A stretch of 64,000 nucleotides of DNA from Actinomyces faecalis (GTDB taxonomy: Bacteria > Actinomycetota > Actinomycetes > Actinomycetales > Actinomycetaceae): assembly GCF_013184985.2 (NCBI RefSeq), contig NZ_CP063418.1, positions 248,001-312,000 on the forward strand, written 5' to 3'. A model generated the notes under the pieces. It was not told the DNA's origin, searched no databases, and worked only from the letters and a program-made list of their open reading frames with translations. Numbering within the stretch: position 1 is the first letter of the stretch; every line of letters starts with the position of its first letter. A program made the translations under genes and the position numbers. This document shows, one piece after another, positions 61,829 to 64,000 of the stretch.

Positions 61829-62455
61829 ATGGCGAACAAGGCCATCACCCTCAAGGGCTCTGCCCGCACCGACTTCGGCAAGGGCTCCGCCCGCCAGGCC
61901 CGTCGCAACGGCCAGGTCCCGGTCGTCGTCTACGGTCACGGCACCGAGCCGCGTCACTTCCTCCTGGAGGAGCACGCCACCCGCCTCGCCCTGCGCGGCA
62001 ACGAGAACGCCCTGGTCGAGCTGGCCGTGGACGGTGAGACCATCCTGGTCCTGACCAAGGACGTCCAGCGCCACCCCATCCGCCCGGGTGTGCAGCACGT
62101 CGACTTCCAGCTGGTCAACCGCAACGAGCGCGTCGAGGTCGAGGTCCCCGTCACCGTCATCGGTGAGCCGGCCCCCGCCACCGTCCACACCGTCGAGGCG
62201 GCTCACCTGCTCGTCTCCGCCCCGGTCGTCTCCATCCCCGAGGTCATCGAGATCGACATCACCGGCGTCGAGGCCGGCACCACCATCCGCGTCTCCGACG
62301 TCACCCTGCCCGAGGGCGTCGAGGCTGTCACCGACGCTGAGGCGGATGTCGTCAACGTCGTGGACGAGGCCGCCATCGCCGTCGACATCCCGGAGCCTGA
62401 GGAGGGCGCGGAGGCCGCTGGCGAGGCGGAGGTTCCCGCCGCCGAGGCTGAGTGA
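61829..62455 (+). CDS. rplY: 50S ribosomal protein L25 (general stress CTC form)
   Basis: The 208-residue protein is the long TL5/CTC form of L25, which binds 5S rRNA. The N-terminal domain ([36 protein letters not shown]) is conserved, followed by the C-terminal beta domain ([25 protein letters not shown]-like strands) and an acidic Ala/Glu tail. The ATG at 61829 has GAGGAG upstream. An in-frame start 40 codons upstream is not conserved. Pth follows 65 bases later, the usual order in actinobacteria. Confidence 0.95.
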   Translation: MANKAITLKGSARTDFGKGSARQARRNGQVPVVVYGHGTEPRHFLLEEHATRLALRGNENALVELAVDGETILVLTKDVQRHPIRPGVQHVDFQLVNRNERVEVEVPVTVIGEPAPATVHTVEAAHLLVSAPVVSIPEVIEIDITGVEAGTTIRVSDVTLPEGVEAVTDAEADVVNVVDEAAIAVDIPEPEEGAEAAGEAEVPAAEAE

Positions 62456-62519
62456 GTCCGGTCTGACGTCAGTGCCTCAGGGGCGAGGACTCCTGAGGTG
62501 CGAGCACGAAGGAGCTCCT

Positions 62520-63116
62520 ATGAGCAGCCCCTGGCTCATCGTCGGGCTGGGGAACCCCGAGTCCCGGTACGCCCGCAACCGCCACAACGTCGGCCACATG
62601 GTGATCGACGTCCTGGCTGGGCGTGCCGGGTCTCGGCTCTCCAGGCACAAGGCTCGTGCGCAGGTGGCCGAGGTACGTATGGGCGTCATGCCCGGTGGCG
62701 CCCCGGGGCCGCGCGCCATCCTGGCTGAGCCCGCCACCTTCATGAACCTGTCGGGCGGCCCGACGGCGGCGCTGGCGAAGTTCTACGGCATCGAGCCGAC
62801 GACGAACCTGCTCGTCATCCACGACGAGCTCGACCTCCCGGCCCACACGCTGCGCCTCAAGCGCGGCGGTGGCGAGGGCGGGCACAACGGGCTGCGCTCC
62901 ATCAGCCAGGCGGTTGGCAGCCGGGACTACGCGCGCCTGCGCGTGGGGATCGGTCGGCCGCCGGGGCGTCAGGACCCGGCGGACTTCGTCCTGTCCGACT
63001 TCCCGGCCCGTGAGCGCGCCGAGCTGGACGTCACCCTGCAGCTGGCTGCGGACGCCGTCGAGGCCGTGGTGACTGAGGGCTTCGAGGCAGTCCAGCGGCA
63101 GCTGAACTCGCGGTAG
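62520..63116 (+). CDS. pth: Peptidyl-tRNA hydrolase
   Basis: The 198-residue enzyme releases peptides from stalled peptidyl-tRNA. The conserved segments are [28 protein letters not shown] (with the catalytic His), [91 protein letters not shown], so the catalytic Asp in the HDELD block is present. The length matches the family. An AAGGAGC site precedes the ATG. The gene is in the rplY-pth unit and faces a response-regulator gene downstream. Confidence 0.96.
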   Translation: MSSPWLIVGLGNPESRYARNRHNVGHMVIDVLAGRAGSRLSRHKARAQVAEVRMGVMPGGAPGPRAILAEPATFMNLSGGPTAALAKFYGIEPTTNLLVIHDELDLPAHTLRLKRGGGEGGHNGLRSISQAVGSRDYARLRVGIGRPPGRQDPADFVLSDFPARERAELDVTLQLAADAVEAVVTEGFEAVQRQLNSR

Positions 63117-63126
63117 CGGCTGAGAG

Positions 63127-63236
63127 TGGCGCGGCGGGAGGACAAGAGGATCTGTGCCCCTCACGCACCCCTGTCATGGCACGCAAAGCTCTAGGGAACC
63201 AGTAAGCCGTTCTGCCCTTGTCCTCCCGCCGCGCCA
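63127..63236. repeat. Long-loop inverted repeat between convergent genes
   Basis: The 20-bp arms 63127-63146 and 63217-63236 are perfect reverse complements around a 70-base loop. They lie in the gap between the pth stop and the response-regulator stop. The simplest role is a bidirectional terminator; the long loop is unusual for that. Confidence 0.65.
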
Positions 63237-63248
63237 GGTGAGGCGGCC

Positions 63249-63980
63249 TTAGACAGACATAAGACCAGTCTCATAGGCGACCACCACAGCCTGGACCCGG
63301 TCGCGCACGTCCAGCTTGGCCAGGACGTTGCCCACGTGAGTCTTGACGGTCGTGGCCGAGACGACGAGCTTGTCCGCGATCTCTGAGTTGGACATGCCCT
63401 GCGCGATGAGCACCAGGATCTCGCGCTCACGCGGGGTCAGCGAGGCGATCCGCAGGTCCTCGGCAGCGTCCTGGGAGCCGTCCTGCGGCAGGTGGGAGGC
63501 GAACATCTCCAGCATGCGGCGCGTCACGCGCGGAGAGACCACGGCCTCGCCACTGGCCACGGTGCGGATCGCCTCAGCCAGCTCAGCAGGCCTGGTGTCC
63601 TTGAGCAGGAATCCGCTGGCCCCGGCGCGCAGCCCTGCGAAGGCGTACTCGTCCAGGTCGAAGGTGGTCAGGATGAGGATCTTGGTGCCCGGGCACTGCT
63701 GGGTGATGGCCTGCGTGGCCTCGATCCCGTTCATCCCCGGCATACGCACGTCCATGAGGATGACGTCAGGGTGCAGTGCGCGTGCCTGGGCCAGGGCGGA
63801 GGAGCCGTCGGAGGCCTCACCGACGACCTCGATGCCCTCCTCGGCGTCCAGGACCATCCGGAAGCCCATACGCATCAGGGCCTGGTCGTCAGCCAGGACG
63901 ACGGTGACCGGGTGCGAGGCGGTGGCCTCGTCCGCTGGCTCCTGGGCCGGCTCGTTCTCGTTCAGAGCGGCAGCTGCCAC
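63249..63980 (-). CDS. NarL/FixJ-type (LuxR) response regulator
   Basis: The 243-residue two-component regulator has a receiver domain with the acidic pair in VVLADDQALMRMGF, the phospho-acceptor Asp in PDVILMDVRMPGMNG, and Lys in FLLKDTRPAELAEAIRTVASGE. A LuxR helix-turn-helix follows (LTPREREILVLIAQGMSNSEIADKLVVSATTVKTHVGNVLAKLDVRDRVQAVVVAYE). The start is the GTG at 63980 with a GAAGGGA site upstream. The sensor kinase is probably just beyond the window edge. The first 30 residues are an acidic extension. Confidence 0.93.
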   Translation of the reverse strand: MAAAALNENEPAQEPADEATASHPVTVVLADDQALMRMGFRMVLDAEEGIEVVGEASDGSSALAQARALHPDVILMDVRMPGMNGIEATQAITQQCPGTKILILTTFDLDEYAFAGLRAGASGFLLKDTRPAELAEAIRTVASGEAVVSPRVTRRMLEMFASHLPQDGSQDAAEDLRIASLTPREREILVLIAQGMSNSEIADKLVVSATTVKTHVGNVLAKLDVRDRVQAVVVAYETGLMSV

Positions 63981-64000
63981 GGTGAAGTCCCTTCGTCGTC

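Overview
The window is high-GC, Gram-positive chromosomal DNA from the Actinomycetota. Gene content and order (XPB helicase beside a helicase-associated protein, DUF3027, DUF501, resuscitation-promoting factor, c-di-AMP riboswitches before NlpC/P60 genes, PMT mannosyltransferase, MoeA/Glp next to a GlpR-like membrane protein) fit Actinomycetaceae such as Actinomyces or Schaalia. That placement is inferred from gene content and was not searched. No CRISPR array, insertion sequence, integrase or prophage was seen, so this is housekeeping chromosome.

Layout. 0-4.5 kb: a TPM-domain membrane protein and PspA (minus strand), then a glutamine amidotransferase. 4.6-11 kb: the XPB helicase (minus) head-to-head with its helicase-associated partner (plus), DUF3027, and a 2-hydroxyacid dehydrogenase. 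11-14.3 kb: purine permease and MFS exporter. 14.3-17.2 kb: a DtxR-type regulator, then two NlpC/P60 wall hydrolases, each behind its own ydaO (c-di-AMP) riboswitch. 17.3-23.2 kb: universal stress protein, tRNA-Arg(CCT), and a giant helicase/nuclease-like protein whose helicase motifs look eroded. 23.3-28.2 kb: mscL, a SAF-domain protein, 5-formyl-THF cyclo-ligase, moeA/glp and a GlpR-like membrane protein, then tRNA-Ala(CGC). 28.2-34.3 kb: a complete rRNA operon (16S-23S-5S, no spacer tRNA) with two promoters. 34.5-47.5 kb: PMT, rsmI, metG, tatD, a G5-transglycosylase, rpf, rsmA, ispE and an ABC-F protein. 47.5-52 kb: TetR regulator, tRNA-Gln(TTG), a short GlmU, prs, and an unrecognised secreted protein. 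52-64 kb: mfd, lipoprotein, eno, FtsB-like protein, DUF501, Ppx/GppA, aroD, rplY, pth and a LuxR-type response regulator.

Links between genes. Peptidoglycan remodelling is the main theme. Four secreted wall enzymes are present: two NlpC/P60 proteins, a G5-SLT protein and Rpf. Three of them have an 11-bp-period direct repeat (GTNAYC-N5-GTNAYC type) at or next to the promoter, resembling an MtrA box, and two are behind c-di-AMP riboswitches. This suggests one wall-stress circuit combining a two-component system with c-di-AMP. The moeA/membrane-protein pair matches the Glp-GlpR divisome module described in corynebacteria. Other points of interest are a GlmU without its acetyltransferase catalytic region, a 60-nt perfect palindrome behind eno, a 161-nt stretch without any A in the pre-16S leader, and the secreted protein at 50775 with a palindromic control region. 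All functional statements come from reading the sequence; no database search was done.
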